Of a stretch of DNA of 55,546 nt, positions 31,004 through 38,986 are shown in pieces. Each line of letters begins with the position of its first letter. Positions within the stretch are counted from its first letter, which is position 1. The translations under genes were made by a program, and so were the position numbers. The stretch is from IMG/VR virus record IMGVR_UViG_3300017991_000132, positions 1 through 55,546 of that record. The stretch is one strand, 5' to 3'. The notes under the pieces are model-generated. The model made no database searches. It had not been told where the DNA came from and saw only the letters and a list, made by a program, of their open reading frames with translations. This stretch comes from a virus.

Positions 31004-32017
31004 TCAACGGGCCACTACCGTCACTTCCTTTTCAGCCACTATCGTTCCTACATGACGCGGCTTCGTAGGCTCAGGCTTCACTTCCGTTTGCCCCTTCGCC
31101 ACCATGATCTTGAACGTCCCCAACCTCTTCGGCCAAATTACCCAATGCGTCTTGTCCTGATATATCAACGCTACCTTCGAATCGTTGCTGTACACCCGAA
31201 CCGGGTAAGGCATCTGCTGTATCCCAAACCGCGACTTCTTGTTCAATCGTACCTTGTCTGGAGCGTTCAGTTGAATAGACCCCTGCTGCGGAAGATACTT
31301 CGGGTGAGCACTGTATTGAATATACGTGCTGTTCTCGAACTCCACCGTCATACTGCAGGACGCCTGCCACAGCTGCCGCCGAGGATCTCCATCTAACGAT
31401 GAATGAGATTTTGCACTCATCGAGTGAGTCAACGGAACTCGCACCTCCCAATAAATCCCGTGCCGCGTGTCCGGAGGCCGCAGAATATAATTACACGTGA
31501 ACCGCTGAAACTGCCCGAACGCCGCACTCACAAAAGCTTCCAGGTCTTCTATCTGCTGCTCATCCGTTGCTGCGCAAACAATCTCTATCGGAATCGGTAT
31601 CACATCCATCACACGAACTATCTGCGTGTGGTTCCTGTCCCGAGCGTTTATCCCCGACGTCAAGCTTCCTAACGATGCAGGCTTGTATTCGTACCCGCCG
31701 TCCTGAATGAATATCTGCGGCGGAGCTCTCCGCATCCCAGAGAAGTACCGAGCAATCTGTAGATGCCGCTTGTCAGAATCCCGGTCCAGCACCTCGTTGA
31801 CCACGAACTCATCCATGAAAGTCGCAAAGTGTTTGAAGAACTTTCTGAACTGCCCCTTCTCGTGCACACACGCTTCCAGGTACTTCTGGAGGGTGAGCTT
31901 CGTGATTTTGAGATACTGGGAGATATCCCCGTGGTACAGCCCACCGATAGCCGACCTGTCTAGGTCGTCCACCTGAATAAAGTGTGGCAGCTTTCGTTGA
32001 AGGTCCGTAGTCGACAT
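31004..32017 (-). CDS. Hypothetical virion protein, 337 aa
   Basis: Not recognised by name. It begins MSTTDLQRKLPHFIQVDDLD directly after the stop of 32018-32737, with no clear Shine-Dalgarno, so coupling is likely. Residues 60-220 look like an alpha/beta domain with FVVNEVLDRDSDKRHLQIARYFSGMRRAPPQIFIQDGG. The end (DKTHWVIWPKRLGTFKIMVAKG) is like an Ig-type beta-sandwich. Position upstream of the sheath suggests a tail terminator, neck or sheath-associated protein. Confidence 0.75.
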   Translation of the reverse strand: MSTTDLQRKLPHFIQVDDLDRSAIGGLYHGDISQYLKITKLTLQKYLEACVHEKGQFRKFFKHFATFMDEFVVNEVLDRDSDKRHLQIARYFSGMRRAPPQIFIQDGGYEYKPASLGSLTSGINARDRNHTQIVRVMDVIPIPIEIVCAATDEQQIEDLEAFVSAAFGQFQRFTCNYILRPPDTRHGIYWEVRVPLTHSMSAKSHSSLDGDPRRQLWQASCSMTVEFENSTYIQYSAHPKYLPQQGSIQLNAPDKVRLNKKSRFGIQQMPYPVRVYSNDSKVALIYQDKTHWVIWPKRLGTFKIMVAKGQTEVKPEPTKPRHVGTIVAEKEVTVVAR

Positions 32018-32737
32018 CTAGTTCGCAGGCTCGGTGGAGGGGGCGCTCTTCACTAGCGAGAGCTCTTTCATTGTTCGGTAGGCGGCAGAGTAGTACTTCC
32101 CGTAACCACGCTTCGTAAAGAGAGCTCCACTTTTCGCGTCACCCAAACTCTGTTTCAGTCTCTTCTTCACATACTTCGGGAAAGGGCACATCCAAAAGTA
32201 GAAGCTCTTGGTGAACTCCTTCGAGCGCCGTTCGATGTACTCGTCATCAATAGCCACTCCGTTCCAATGGCGAACCGCTATGGACAGACCGTACATCTGA
32301 AATTCCCAGTGAGCTCGGAAGAACCCAAAGGGTGGGAAAGACACCAGAGCACACCCCAGCACGAAAATCAGCCCAGCCCACCAAGGAAGCCACACGAAGA
32401 ACATCCAACCAAAGAGCAGCGCTGGAACCAAATAGACCGGAGTACCCAGCAGGTACAGAGCACCAAAGAGGAACCGTGTGAGCTTCTTGGCCTGCAGCCC
32501 ATGGCCAGCCTCGTGCCACAACGTGCGCCAGCCAGCCCTATCCTTCCCCGGACATCCCACTGTGAACCCGAGAGTTGTGTAGTAGCGCTCCATGTAGTCT
32601 GGATTGCCAAATACTTTCAGGAGTTTCCCGATGGTTCGATGTAGCCACGAGTCTTCCTTCGAGATAATTTTGAGCTTCGGGACGAACTCCTTGCACGTCG
32701 CCACCGTAGCATCGTAAATTTCCAGGTCTGTAGGCAT
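32018..32737 (-). CDS. Membrane protein with HEAGH metalloprotease-like motif, 239 aa
   Basis: Starts MPTDLEIYDATVATCKEFVP at 32737 after GAAACCGAGG, a one-base variant of the early leader box. Residues 73-80 read LWHEAGHG: H75, E76 and H79 form an HExxH zinc-binding site. Two adjacent hydrophobic segments follow (FLFGALYLLGTPVYLVPALLFGWMFFVW and WAGLIFVLGCALVSF, about 88-135). An acidic residue in HWEFQMYG might be the third ligand. A membrane-bound zinc protease is plausible, but a phage scaffold that keeps the motif by chance is not excluded. It follows the structured RNA and terminator at 32788-33065. Confidence 0.72.
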   Translation of the reverse strand: MPTDLEIYDATVATCKEFVPKLKIISKEDSWLHRTIGKLLKVFGNPDYMERYYTTLGFTVGCPGKDRAGWRTLWHEAGHGLQAKKLTRFLFGALYLLGTPVYLVPALLFGWMFFVWLPWWAGLIFVLGCALVSFPPFGFFRAHWEFQMYGLSIAVRHWNGVAIDDEYIERRSKEFTKSFYFWMCPFPKYVKKRLKQSLGDAKSGALFTKRGYGKYYSAAYRTMKELSLVKSAPSTEPAN

Positions 32738-32787
32738 ACCAAGTCCTCGGTTTCGTTGGCCTAACAGAAGCTAACTAGACCGCCTAC

Positions 32788-32830
32788 AAAAAATTGGCCC
32801 CCTGGCCGATGGAAGGGAAGCCAGGGGGCC
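32788..32830 (-). terminator. Rho-independent terminator of the structured RNA
   Basis: On the minus strand: perfect 11-base stem GGCCCCCTGGC/GCCAGGGGGCC with a 13-base loop, then AATTTTTTG (32795-32787). It is the clearest intrinsic terminator in the window. Confidence 0.85.
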
Positions 32831-33065
32831 TGTCCAAGGAAAGCAGAATGGGTCGCCACGTAATAATCACCACCAGTTGGAGCGGTGTAACCCACCCAGT
32901 GGTGAGGTAGCAATGGAGTCCAGATGGACCTGTGTTGCTACCAGAACCTAACCTGATTTTTCGTATTATTTCTTGGAGAGAAAAAGGTGCGCGGAGGTAG
33001 GAAGACCTTGGGGGGACTGGGGAGGGGGAAAGGCTGGGCCACCAACCTCCGCGCTATCCGGATTT
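32788..33065 (-). ncRNA. Structured non-coding RNA of about 280 nt
   Basis: A 370-base gap has no reading frame of note but, on the minus strand, a promoter (33100-33072), four consecutive perfect-stem hairpins and a terminator. Stems are GCGCGGAGGT/ACCTCCGCGC (33054-32989, followed by ACCTTTTTCTC), GGTAGCAA/TTGCTACC (32942-32906, with an inner GTCC/GGAC), TCACCAC/GTGGTGA (32905-32867) and the terminator stem. The first hairpin has a cytosine-rich loop (CCCCCTCCCC, CCCCCC) that could pair with GGAGG-type sites. It does not match tmRNA, RNase P, 6S or a riboswitch that I recognise. The 5' end estimate is 7 bases after the -10. Confidence 0.7.
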
Positions 33066-33071
33066 TTGTAG

Positions 33072-33100
33072 TTTCTAACAGATGCCCAAACGGAAGTCAA
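33072..33100 (-). promoter_or_regulatory. sigma70-type promoter for the structured RNA
   Basis: TTGACT at 33100-33095, 17-base spacer, TAGAAA at 33077-33072, 11 bases after the endolysin stop. The -10 is weaker than in the early region. Confidence 0.6.
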
Positions 33101-33110
33101 GTAGAAAATG

Positions 33111-34553
33111 CTAGATAGCGTAATCCTCCGCCAACTTCAGCTTGGCACCGTTCACCACTCCACTAGGGTGTGCAGCAGAAGTTCCCGCTGCGTCCGTGAT
33201 GCGCCGACTAGCAACTGCTTGGTACCAGTACTTGTCCCAGCTACTACGGCTGCGGAACTGAGCTACCACCAGCAGCTGCGCTTCCGGGTCCGCAGCACAG
33301 TGCTGAGTCACAATCTCCTGGGCCGCAGATTGGTTAGCCGCTTTGCACGCGCCCTTATCCAAATCACTTCGGTCTTTCCCACCATGCTTCTCGTAGTGCT
33401 TCCACCAAAGCGCCTTCATCCCACTCTCCCCATCCTCCCCATAATCGATGTACTTCCCCAACGTCTCGTTCCACCACGTACCATAATAGAGCTCGGGCCA
33501 CTTGTACCCCTTCGGGTCGCTCTTCTCCCAATCCTCAATCCCCTTCCAGAAAGGCTTCCGACTCCCGCTCCACATAGTACCGTTCTGCACCACCGAATCA
33601 CAGAACAGTAGCACTGCACGCTCCCAGTACTTCTTCATCGATGGATCGTCTTCCCAAGCGTCGAACGCACCAAACGCCCGCAACTCCTTCATCGCCAACT
33701 TCAGTAGCTTCTCCTCAAAATATCGCATCTGGGTCTTGATGCCCTCAGTCGAGCCAAACCAATCCTGGATCGTAGGATTCACCACCTTCTTGTCCGCACC
33801 GTTGTACACGTTCACCAAATCACTACGCCCGGCCAACTTCAACATCGAAACAACAGACCCGTAGCTGTTGCACTGGAAAATGCCGTAGTTCGCTCCGGCT
33901 CCATCACCAATGTCGTTCTCGGCCATCCCGAAAGCATCCCGTCGATTCGACACCTCGTAGAAAGCGATGACACTCATGATACGCGTGTTCAGGTCCGGCA
34001 CGAAACCCGCCGCGTGCGCTTGAGGTAGTAACACAGAAGCTGTGCCCTTCCCGATAACTCCGTCTACCGGTTCGAGGTTGTTCTTCTCCTGGAACGCTTT
34101 GACAGCTTCCGCAGACCCATTCCCAAACCACCCGTCGACCTCCCCATCGTAAGCGCCTACAGCTTTCAGAGCTCCCTGGTAGAGAAACACCTCGGGCCTC
34201 TTGGTCGTAGCTTTGATCGTTGCCTTGCTGTACCTCTGATACTCCATCGGTTCCTCTCCTGTTGGTGGTTTCGGTTGTTCTGGTTGCTCGGGCTCTTCAG
34301 GTTCCTCCTCGAGAGGGCGCAGGAGCTCGATTGCCTCCTCGTCGATCAAAGAGATGTGCCAGGTCGTGGTAATCGTGGCGTCGAACCTGCCACCCACCTT
34401 CATCTCAACCACGAGGTTGTCCCCAGCTACTTCAGTTACTGCGAAAGTCTGGCCCTCCCCAATCGTAATTTTCACGTTCAGGTCGGTACCCATTGCGTCG
34501 AAGTCGAACGCACGCTTGATGCGTATGACGTCCCCTACTTGCCAATCGATCAT
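33111..34553 (-). CDS. Endolysin-like protein: PG-binding domain plus GH46-like catalytic domain
   Basis: 480 residues. Residues 1-78 form a small beta domain (VGDVIRIKRAFDFDAMG). Residues 79-100 are a P/E linker. Residues 122-176 are a PG_binding_1 repeat (YDGEVDGWFGNGSAEAVKAFQEKN...DGVIGKGT). The rest resembles the GH46 chitosanase/lysozyme fold: RIMSVIAFYEVSNRRDAFG with E200 as the likely acid, then NDIGDGAGANYGIFQCN with an aspartate of the DIGDG motif as base. A phage enzyme of this type would cut host cell-wall glycan, either at lysis or as a virion lysin; it lacks a signal peptide. AAGGAG precedes the ATG at 34553. No holin gene is obvious next to it. Confidence 0.85.
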   Translation of the reverse strand: MIDWQVGDVIRIKRAFDFDAMGTDLNVKITIGEGQTFAVTEVAGDNLVVEMKVGGRFDATITTTWHISLIDEEAIELLRPLEEEPEEPEQPEQPKPPTGEEPMEYQRYSKATIKATTKRPEVFLYQGALKAVGAYDGEVDGWFGNGSAEAVKAFQEKNNLEPVDGVIGKGTASVLLPQAHAAGFVPDLNTRIMSVIAFYEVSNRRDAFGMAENDIGDGAGANYGIFQCNSYGSVVSMLKLAGRSDLVNVYNGADKKVVNPTIQDWFGSTEGIKTQMRYFEEKLLKLAMKELRAFGAFDAWEDDPSMKKYWERAVLLFCDSVVQNGTMWSGSRKPFWKGIEDWEKSDPKGYKWPELYYGTWWNETLGKYIDYGEDGESGMKALWWKHYEKHGGKDRSDLDKGACKAANQSAAQEIVTQHCAADPEAQLLVVAQFRSRSSWDKYWYQAVASRRITDAAGTSAAHPSGVVNGAKLKLAEDYAI

Positions 34554-34563
34554 CTTGTCTCCT

Positions 34564-34812
34564 TCACGGAACTCGTTTCAGACATTTCTTCTGCACCCAA
34601 CGACGCACCTCTACGTCGTCCGATGCAGCGAAGCACAGGTACGCTTCTTCCCCGTTCAGTTTTTCTATGGTTGCCTGAGCTCCCGCAGGAAGCGAGAGCT
34701 CCAAAGGTTGCTTGTGGTAGGATGCTACAGGGTGCTCGACTGACAACGTAGCCGTAATGCTAAGGTCGTAATCAAGCTCCACCACATCCCCACAACGGAA
34801 ATGCTTGGGCAT
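34564..34812 (-). CDS. Hypothetical small beta-domain protein, 82 aa
   Basis: Starts MPKHFRCGDVVELDYDLSIT. It reads as a compact SH3-like or KOW-like beta domain (GDVVELDYDLS ... LSLPAGAQATIEKLNGEEAYLCF), similar in style to the first 78 residues of the endolysin-like protein, which it precedes by ten bases. The Shine-Dalgarno GGAGG lies in a perfect hairpin (34818-34841), so translation is probably controlled. Confidence 0.8.
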   Translation of the reverse strand: MPKHFRCGDVVELDYDLSITATLSVEHPVASYHKQPLELSLPAGAQATIEKLNGEEAYLCFAASDDVEVRRWVQKKCLKRVP

Positions 34813-34817
34813 TGGTG

Positions 34818-34841
34818 TTAATCCTCCAAGTAGAGGATTAA
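34818..34841 (-). promoter_or_regulatory. Hairpin that masks the Shine-Dalgarno of 34564-34812
   Basis: On the minus strand TTAATCCTC-TACTTG-GAGGATTAA: a perfect nine-base stem with a six-base loop. The GGAGG site is formed by the last loop base and the 3' arm, six to nine bases before the ATG. It would block ribosome entry unless melted, for example by temperature or a binding factor. Confidence 0.7.
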
Positions 34842-34889
34842 CTATTTACTTTGGAAATTAGAGAAAGGGATGGATAGCTGAAGGAGGAA

Positions 34890-36587
34890 TTACTTGCCCG
34901 GCTTCATGCTCATCTTGTAGAGCTTGTTCCCACGGTAGAAGTGCAGCTGCCCCTTCACGCGGGCCAGCATCATGTCACCACCCAGCACCGGGTCTTCCAG
35001 ATAGCTCAGCTTCCGAGAACGATGGTCCGCTTTGAACATCTCGAGCTTCTCATCCTCGTTCAGACAAACAGCCACACCCGAATCGAGCACCACGAAGTTC
35101 AGTCCAGCTGGTGTAATATTTTCGACCACGCGTACGTCGTACTCCGCGTCCTCGAAACGGAACACCAACCGGTCGTACTGCCCCTGCTTCTCACCCACCA
35201 CCATCAAAACACCGCGGTCGTACCTGGCGTCCACAATCCGGTAGCCCTTGAGCTCATCAGGTAGCAACTGTACTGTGATACCACTCCTCGGAAACACCGA
35301 CACCACCATCGTATCCAGCATATCCTGGATCACTACCCCCGGAAACATCTGCGTAGAATTCTCCATCACAGTACACGCCAACCGCGTCGTCGCTACCAAA
35401 TCCGCGCCCATGTCGGCCAACACCAACTCATACACACTGTCCCGTACCCGCATGTACACACGTCCATCGTAGGCCATCAGGTCCGACGCCTCCAAAGAAA
35501 ACGCCACGCCCCGACGGTCCGTGAGGTTGTACAGCTTCACACCCCGACTCGTCTTCTCCACCGATACCGCTTTGTTACGTGCAGGACTGTACGCTACCGC
35601 GTCCACCGACATCCCAGCTTCCGGAATCGAGTGGCCGTTCAGCCACACCAGGTCGTCCGTCACCACCGTCACATGCTGCCCGAAACCCCACACACTCCGC
35701 ACTACGCACTTCTCACCCCCGTACGACCCCACCTCCACAATGTCCAGCAAGTCCGTGCCCACAATCTCCCGCAGGTCCGGAACCAGCACCATCACCATGC
35801 CCGGAGCAACCGGAGGAGCCGCCCGCTTCCCATCCTCGAATACCGCCCGATACCAATCACGATACTCACTCGGAATCACCGTCACAGGGTACGCCGCCTT
35901 CGGCACACGCACACTCGAGCTAAACACTGACACGTTCGCCTTCATGCGCGCGTCCAGTCCCTTCAGCTGCTTGTGCTTCCCCTTGAACGGATGAATACCA
36001 CAGAACATCTGGAAGCTCACCACCCCAAACGCGAACCAGTCCGTCAGCTCCGTGAACGCCAACGGCCCCTTCATGTGCCTGTCGCGCACACTCTCCATCA
36101 ACGCCGTTGCTGGGAACGATTTCGTTTGGTAGGAGTCCACATCAATAAAACGAATTTCCTCGAAGCTCTTACTCACCAGGAAATTCATTTCGTTCAGGTC
36201 GACGATCAAAATTTTCGCCTGGTGAACGTGCCCCACACCTTCCTGCAGCTCCCGAACCAGGTGGGTAATCTGAGCCAGGTCCAGCCCCTCCCGCTCCCTA
36301 AACGCTCGAGGGAACAGCTGGCACAAGGCGTACCCACCTCGCACCAACGCCATCGTGTAGCCCACTGGGGTTCCCTTCGCGTTCGTGATCACTTCTAGCG
36401 GCTTCACCACCCGCTTGTCCGTCAACGCGCTCAGCTCCTGGATTTTCGCCACCGGTATCATCTTCTTCCGGTCCGCGTAAATCTTGTATGCTGTGCTCCC
36501 TCGCGCGTACACCGCACCCTCTCCACCCTGGCCGAGGTAGTGCCGCTTGTCGAGGCGTACCGCTTGTCCGTTGACGTAGATTTGCAT
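34890..36587 (-). CDS. Ser/Thr protein kinase with C-terminal repeat domain, 565 aa
   Basis: N-terminal kinase domain (about 1-270): glycine loop LGQGGEGAVY (18-27), lysine in AYKIY (K35), catalytic loop LIVDLNEMNFLV with D130 and N135 in place of HRDxxxxN, and the metal-binding DVD at 149-151 instead of DFG. WFAFGVVSFQMFCGIHPFKG matches the helix F region. Residues 280-565 are beta-rich repeats suggestive of a propeller (DLVWLNGHSIPEAG, KLYNLTDRRGVAFSLE). It is the kinase of a TerY-P-type set with the PP2C protein (37046-37900) and vWA protein (38195-38944), separated from them only by two tiny genes. Substrate is unknown; host proteins or a defence switch are inference. Confidence 0.9.
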   Translation of the reverse strand: MQIYVNGQAVRLDKRHYLGQGGEGAVYARGSTAYKIYADRKKMIPVAKIQELSALTDKRVVKPLEVITNAKGTPVGYTMALVRGGYALCQLFPRAFREREGLDLAQITHLVRELQEGVGHVHQAKILIVDLNEMNFLVSKSFEEIRFIDVDSYQTKSFPATALMESVRDRHMKGPLAFTELTDWFAFGVVSFQMFCGIHPFKGKHKQLKGLDARMKANVSVFSSSVRVPKAAYPVTVIPSEYRDWYRAVFEDGKRAAPPVAPGMVMVLVPDLREIVGTDLLDIVEVGSYGGEKCVVRSVWGFGQHVTVVTDDLVWLNGHSIPEAGMSVDAVAYSPARNKAVSVEKTSRGVKLYNLTDRRGVAFSLEASDLMAYDGRVYMRVRDSVYELVLADMGADLVATTRLACTVMENSTQMFPGVVIQDMLDTMVVSVFPRSGITVQLLPDELKGYRIVDARYDRGVLMVVGEKQGQYDRLVFRFEDAEYDVRVVENITPAGLNFVVLDSGVAVCLNEDEKLEMFKADHRSRKLSYLEDPVLGGDMMLARVKGQLHFYRGNKLYKMSMKPGK

Positions 36588-36836
36588 CTACTCTTTCCAA
36601 TATTTGGAAAACGCTGGTGCTGTTCCAGTTAACCGGTCCTCTGCAGCCATCTGTCGATAAGGAGCGCCCTCCCTGCTCATGGTGCCGCAGCCTTCCGGAA
36701 GTTTGTCCACGTACGTGTGTACCGTGAAGCCGGGAACTGCTTCGTGCTCCCCTACCACTAGCCACCTTCCTCGAGGCTTGTTCACCCGGAAAATCTCCAG
36801 CTTGAAACCCTCATGGTTATACACGTAAGCTGCCAT
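36588..36836 (-). CDS. Hypothetical small protein in kinase operon, 82 aa
   Basis: The start MAAYVYNHEGFKLEIFRVNK at 36836 follows TAAGGAG, which overlaps the stop of 36848-37045; the longer frame to 36884 is rejected. It looks like a small beta-rich domain (GRWLVVGEHEAVPGFTVHTYVDKLPEGCG). Its TAG is directly followed by the kinase ATG, so the two are coupled. Confidence 0.78.
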   Translation of the reverse strand: MAAYVYNHEGFKLEIFRVNKPRGRWLVVGEHEAVPGFTVHTYVDKLPEGCGTMSREGAPYRQMAAEDRLTGTAPAFSKYWKE

Positions 36837-36847
36837 TCTTTTTCTCC

Positions 36848-37045
36848 TTAGTCGTACACCTCGAAAGAGACGCGCATCCCACATTTGCTACACGTCCACT
36901 CTACCCACGAGCCTCCCCACTCATCGTGCTCCTTCTGAGACTCCGGTGGGTAATCATGGTCACATTCCTCGTCTCCTCCACGTGTTTTGCAAGTATGAGG
37001 ACAGCAGTATACAGGCAATTTAATTTTTCGGTTTTCAGTTGGCAT
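36848..37045 (-). CDS. Small zinc-ribbon protein in kinase operon, 65 aa
   Basis: MPTENRKIKLPVYCCPHTC with a cysteine/histidine-rich body: CCPHTCKTRGGDEECDHD, then WTCSKCGM near the end. It probably folds as one zinc ribbon. Its ATG immediately follows the stop of the PP2C gene. Small zinc ribbons often accompany vWA/PP2C/kinase sets. Confidence 0.78.
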   Translation of the reverse strand: MPTENRKIKLPVYCCPHTCKTRGGDEECDHDYPPESQKEHDEWGGSWVEWTCSKCGMRVSFEVYD

Positions 37046-37900
37046 TCATTCTCCTACGTACACCGCCCCCATACTAAAATCGTCGTAATTCGACCACCCG
37101 TTCTTCTTGCAGAACTTTCCCAGAAACCGCTTGCACCGTCGGGTGACGAACTCCCCCTTCACCGTCTTGAACTTCAGTAGCTGCTGCAACACCGCCTGCA
37201 AAGGCACCGTCTCCAAAACCCCGTCCTGCTTTCTTTGGAAAGACAGCACACCATCCGACATCACGGTGACCAGGTCGAACGTTCTCCTGTCGAAACACTT
37301 GACCCACCAGAAATCGTCCGGATGCTTGGTCACCTTGTCAGTGAACCTGTGCTCTGGAATCTCCTCCCACTCCGTCAGGTCCGCGTTAGCCTCGTACCCC
37401 CGCTCTGTTCGTAAACCACACTCTCCGAGCTCCGCTCCGCTACTCAACGAACCACTCGTGTACGCTTCCATGCGAAGCTGGTTTATCTGGTAGCTTAGGT
37501 AAGCTGGAGCGTTATTGTTAAACTCCAGCTCTGTCACAAGAACACTGCCGTCTCTACGCCTCGCCGCAATGACCCCATCCCCACAAGCGAATACGTAAAT
37601 CAACTTTGGTGTAGTGTGTACGAAAAGAATGGTGGAGTCCAGGCACTCCACTTGAGGACCCGCGCCCAGAAACCGACAGGCCATCGGCAAAACGCCGCGG
37701 AAGAAAAACCGGTTGTCGGAAGACCGCAAGCACTGCTCCGCGCCGAAGCACAGAAACCGAGCCCCCAAATCTGTGTGCGGAGAGGACGAGCATCCATCAG
37801 CCACCGCTGCGAAGAAACTCCCATCGACCTCCCCGGCCAACGCGTAGTCCTGGCAAACCTTGTGACTGCTGCCGATGGAAAAATAGAAATCGGAGTACAC
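37046..37900 (-). CDS. PP2C-type protein phosphatase, 284 aa
   Basis: Begins MYSDFYFSIGSSHKVCQDYA from a GTG at 37900 after GGGAGG. PP2C motifs are in order: CQDYALAG (D18), FFAAVADGCSSS (D35-G36, the metal-binding DG), IYVFACGDGVIAARR, LVTVMSDGVLSF and the final NYDDFSMGAVYV with the last metal-binding aspartates. Size fits a single PP2C domain. It would remove phosphate placed by the kinase of the same operon. No membrane segment. Confidence 0.9.
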   Translation of the reverse strand: MYSDFYFSIGSSHKVCQDYALAGEVDGSFFAAVADGCSSSPHTDLGARFLCFGAEQCLRSSDNRFFFRGVLPMACRFLGAGPQVECLDSTILFVHTTPKLIYVFACGDGVIAARRRDGSVLVTELEFNNNAPAYLSYQINQLRMEAYTSGSLSSGAELGECGLRTERGYEANADLTEWEEIPEHRFTDKVTKHPDDFWWVKCFDRRTFDLVTVMSDGVLSFQRKQDGVLETVPLQAVLQQLLKFKTVKGEFVTRRCKRFLGKFCKKNGWSNYDDFSMGAVYVGE

Positions 37901-37924
37901 GGGCGCCTCCCAGACTACGCTGCC

Positions 37925-38155
37925 TTACGCTGCTGTGTAGTAGGTTTGAATTGTTTTCGGTCCGCTACTTTTACGCTTACTTTTCAGATAAGCGACGCAC
38001 CAAGCTTCTACCGAGTCTACTTTGGCGACAACAGAATGAACCGCGGTGCCGTTTTCATAGACGTCACAATGCTCGCAGTGCCATGCTAGAGCAGTTGCTG
38101 CTGAGAAAAGTGGCAGCAATTCCCTTCCACAACGTGAGCAAACACCTTCCTGCAT
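37925..38155 (-). CDS. Small zinc-ribbon protein in triad operon, 76 aa
   Basis: MQEGVCSRCGRELLPLFSAA with CSRCG and CEHCD about 20 residues apart, a standard zinc ribbon, then a basic C-terminus (KSKRKSSGPK). GGAGGTATT precedes the ATG. It lies between the vWA and PP2C genes and is likely part of the same system. Confidence 0.8.
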   Translation of the reverse strand: MQEGVCSRCGRELLPLFSAATALAWHCEHCDVYENGTAVHSVVAKVDSVEAWCVAYLKSKRKSSGPKTIQTYYTAA

Positions 38156-38194
38156 AATACCTCCATCTACTAGAGGACGCTTAGCCCACGAACT

Positions 38195-38944
38195 CTAGAA
38201 GGCCAATGATTTACTTGGACCTCCCGTGCCGAGTGCCTGCGACTGCGAGCTGATGCTTTGCGAAATAAAGCCACCCAGCTTCGCCAGCTGCTTCTCTGTG
38301 GCATCCGCAATCTCCACGTACTGCGTGAACCCCGCTTCGTCGGTGAACTCCTTCAGGTAGTTCCCCAGCTGGTCCGCGAGCGTGTTCACACCAACGAGCA
38401 CCGAAACGATGGATTCCATCGATTCCGTTTTCACTGCTTCCCGCATGGCGTCCTTCACCATCCCCCGCGTCAGCTTGGACTTGTTGTCCATTCCGTCGGT
38501 CACGCACACCAGAATGGCGTTGACGTCGAAATCGTTTTCAGCGAGATCACGGCTGTACTGCGTCATCGACTGCACACCGTTGTAAACGGCATCATAAAGC
38601 GCAGTGAGTCCCGCAGGCTGGATGCACCCGTCGTAGTCGTCCTCGTTGCACTCCGACAGCGGCTTGAAGCCGTGGTACTCGTCGACGCTCGAGTTGAAGG
38701 TAATCACCCGGAGCATCAGGTTGTCCGCCCGAGGACTGCGCCGACAAGCCCTCGCCACCTCCTTCACCACCTTCTCCATGTCGTCCGCGAAGTCGGTGAT
38801 GGAAGGGCTGCAATCGATCACCAGCAGCGCCAGCGTATACTCGCTCGCCCCCAGCTCGTCGATGCGCTTCGCAGAAAATTGGAAGTTGGACGTGCCCACC
38901 TGGTGGGTCTCCATCGTCGGATCGTTGTTGTCAAATCGCGGCAT
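38195..38944 (-). CDS. TerY-like vWA domain protein, 249 aa
   Basis: A single von Willebrand factor A domain fills the protein. MIDAS residues are visible: LLVIDCSPSIT (D44, S46, S48), the threonine in PAGLTALYDAV, and VTDGMDN. This is the layout of TerY, the vWA member of the TerY-P triad, which acts as an adaptor or sensor for the PP2C phosphatase and kinase. The start MPRFDNNDPT at 38944 follows GAGGAGG within a 16-base leader identical to that of 11025-11408. A region 42 bases long separates it from the nicotinamidase-like gene. Confidence 0.9.
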   Translation of the reverse strand: MPRFDNNDPTMETHQVGTSNFQFSAKRIDELGASEYTLALLVIDCSPSITDFADDMEKVVKEVARACRRSPRADNLMLRVITFNSSVDEYHGFKPLSECNEDDYDGCIQPAGLTALYDAVYNGVQSMTQYSRDLAENDFDVNAILVCVTDGMDNKSKLTRGMVKDAMREAVKTESMESIVSVLVGVNTLADQLGNYLKEFTDEAGFTQYVEIADATEKQLAKLGGFISQSISSQSQALGTGGPSKSLAF

Positions 38945-38951
38945 AATGTAC

Positions 38952-38967
38952 CTCCTCGTAATATTGC
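38952..38967 (-). repeat. Leader repeat GCAATATTACGAGGAG, copy 2
   Basis: Identical to 11417-11432. Here it supplies the ribosome-binding site of the vWA gene, 27 kb away from the other copy. Confidence 0.65.
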
Positions 38968-38986
38968 ACGTTCCAGTAGGGAACGC

